Below are positions 62,661-64,000 of a DNA stretch of 64,000 nucleotides, in pieces. The notes beneath the pieces are model-generated. The model did not search any database. It worked only from the letters and a program-made list of their open reading frames with translations, and was not told the origin of the DNA. Every line of letters starts with the position of its first letter. Within the stretch, counting starts at the first letter, position 1. A program made the translations under genes and the position numbers. The stretch is from Cercis canadensis. Its lineage: Eukaryota > Streptophyta > Magnoliopsida > Fabales > Fabaceae. The stretch lies in assembly GCA_003255065.1 (NCBI GenBank), contig QAOA01007022.1, positions 1,203,590 to 1,267,589 on the forward strand, in the 5' to 3' direction.

Positions 62661-63420
62661 TATTGTTTCTGAGTGGGCCGTATCACCTAAAACAAATTGC
62701 ATACTGAACCGGGAAAAGCCCATTTAAAGCCCACCAAACTTTCTTCACAAATAGGTTAACTCTCGGATTCTTAGCAAAAAACACGAAAAGGTTTAACTCT
62801 CGGAGTAACTCACTTAACCGTAATTGACCTGACAGCAAAAAATAAAAGAAAACATAATTGATCCCTTTTTAATTTGATAATGATTATTACAGAGAATTAT
62901 TTGGTTCCTCAAATTAATAAAAAATTATTTAGTTTCAATATAGAAAAATTTTAATTTAGTTTTTTTTTACTATATAAAATATTTAAAATATTTTTTTTTA
63001 TGTTATGTGATTATTCTGTTTATATATATAATTATTATATTTAAAAATAAATAAAATAATAATATAATACTAATATATTTTAAATATTTTTTATCGATAT
63101 GTGAAAAATTAAATTAATTTTTTTTATATTTAAAACTAAATAATTTTTTTTACTAACTTAAAAAATTAAACAATAATTCGTCTATGAGATTAACTAGCTT
63201 TACTTGCTACTAAACTTTACACTTAAAATTATAATGATTAACTAGATCTACCTACTTTTTATTTTTTATTTTTTTTGTAATTCAAGTTCTGCACATTTCA
63301 CTAGTACAAACTTCATATTTGTGTATAAGTAGACTTATCTTTTTATTTTGGGTAAAGCCAAATAATTTTTACTATATTTCTCTTTTTTATTTTGAGTACA
63401 ATCAACTAATTTTTAGGTCA
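62661..63420. other. AT-rich spacer, nothing recognised
   Basis: Very AT-rich DNA with long T and A runs between about 62870 and 63300. No gene, repeat family or motif that I can support. Confidence 0.5.
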
Positions 63421-64000
63421 CATTAACTCTACTCTCAAAGTAATTCTTTTGAATAATATAGATTTGAAAACTATTTACACATCTACCGCACATTTGAAAC
63501 AATTTCCTTAACTACGACAGTTTTTTTTTATTCTTTTTTTTTGTTGAGTATCGCATTTTGGACAAATAATTGAGTGATAAATTTCTGCTAGAGTTCATGT
63601 GGAGTGCCGCACTTTAGAAATTTTTTTTTTCTTTTTTTTAACCTTGTATAAAGAGTCGCATTTTCACTTCTTTGGAGTCGCATTTTGGATGGTGGAGCAC
63701 ATGTGGAGTGCCGCACTATCAAATGCGACTCCAAATGGCAAAATTTGACTCTCAATGGGTGAAAATGCAACACTCTTCATGCAAGGTAAAAAATAAAATT
63801 CCCAAAGTGCGACACTCTACGTGAGCTCTAGTAGAAATTTGACACTCAACTGTTTGTCCAAAATGCGACACTCAACAAGATAAAAAAAAAAAAAAAAAAA
63901 AAGCCATAGTTAAGTAAATTGTTTTAAATGTGCGGTAGATGTGTAAATAGTTTCCAAATCTGCATTATTTAGAAGAATGACTCTTACTCTCAACTGGGTC
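63421..64000. mobile_element. large foldback element (long inverted repeats), cut by the window edge
   Basis: The two halves are inverted copies about a centre near 63710. For example CTATTTACACATCTACCGCACATTT near 63471-63495 pairs with its reverse complement at 63926-63950, and the stretch GAGTGCCGCACT appears in both arms. Arms are nearly 290 bases with substitutions and small indels, so almost the whole element is inverted repeat. A short unit (GAGTxxCGCATTTTGG-like) recurs several times within each arm. The right end continues to the window edge, so termini and target duplication are unknown. No coding capacity. Probably a non-autonomous DNA transposon of the foldback type. Confidence 0.75.

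Noticed and set aside
1..64000. CRISPR arrays, rRNA, tRNA, known plant microRNA precursors
   Set aside because: No regularly spaced short repeats, no rRNA sequence, no convincing cloverleaf. Mature sequences of common conserved microRNAs that I remember were not seen, though a program scan would be more reliable.

Overview
This is a stretch of nuclear DNA from a dicot plant. The genes have many short exons, GT-AG introns and AT-rich spacers, and the protein families are plant-specific: plant-type ATG6, a type-1 lipid-transfer protein, group I CNGC channels and a plant-only 'protein 1589' domain. I cannot name the species. Seven single N characters mark unresolved joins. Six of them sit between near-identical direct repeats that differ by a few bases, which looks like unmerged contig or haplotype ends from a heterozygous genome rather than biology.

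Layout. 1-8.1 kb: the 5' exon of an SDE2-like gene (minus strand, running off the left edge), head-to-head with a complete ATG6/Beclin-1 gene of 10 exons and 513 aa, then a small lipid-transfer protein gene. 9.4-21 kb: two cyclic nucleotide-gated channel genes, tail to tail. The plus copy (8 exons, 655 aa) lacks about 71 N-terminal residues. The minus copy reads as an intact 719-aa channel only if a 1.4-kb block duplicated around an N is counted once. Between them lie a relic of a third CNGC 3' end, a foldback element and a broken kelch-like fragment. 24.4-31 kb: a minus-strand gene of the plant protein 1589 family (7 coding exons, 360 aa) with a probable 2.1-kb leader intron and a MITE in its last intron. 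31-41 kb: a gene-poor spacer with MITE, SINE-like and Helitron traces and one promoter-like patch. 41.1-46.7 kb: a trehalose-6-phosphate phosphatase (9 coding exons, all phase 0) with a probable 3-kb leader intron. 48.4-53.0 kb: a DEAD-box RNA helicase (10 exons, 775 aa). 54.0-62.6 kb: a convergent minus-strand nucleotidyltransferase/PAP-OAS1-type gene (9 exons, 1384 aa). 63.4-64.0 kb: a large inverted-repeat (foldback) element running into the right edge.

Exon models were built by eye from splice sites, reading-frame continuity and remembered family sequences. Every complete model gives a coding length divisible by three. The genes are not one pathway. They are an ordinary gene neighbourhood covering autophagy, RNA metabolism, ion transport, sugar-phosphate signalling and lipid transfer. 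I found no CRISPR array, rRNA, convincing tRNA, or novel multi-gene system. The most informative unexpected signals are the N-flanking duplications, the rearranged CNGC cluster, three TAA-flanked MITEs and the terminal foldback.
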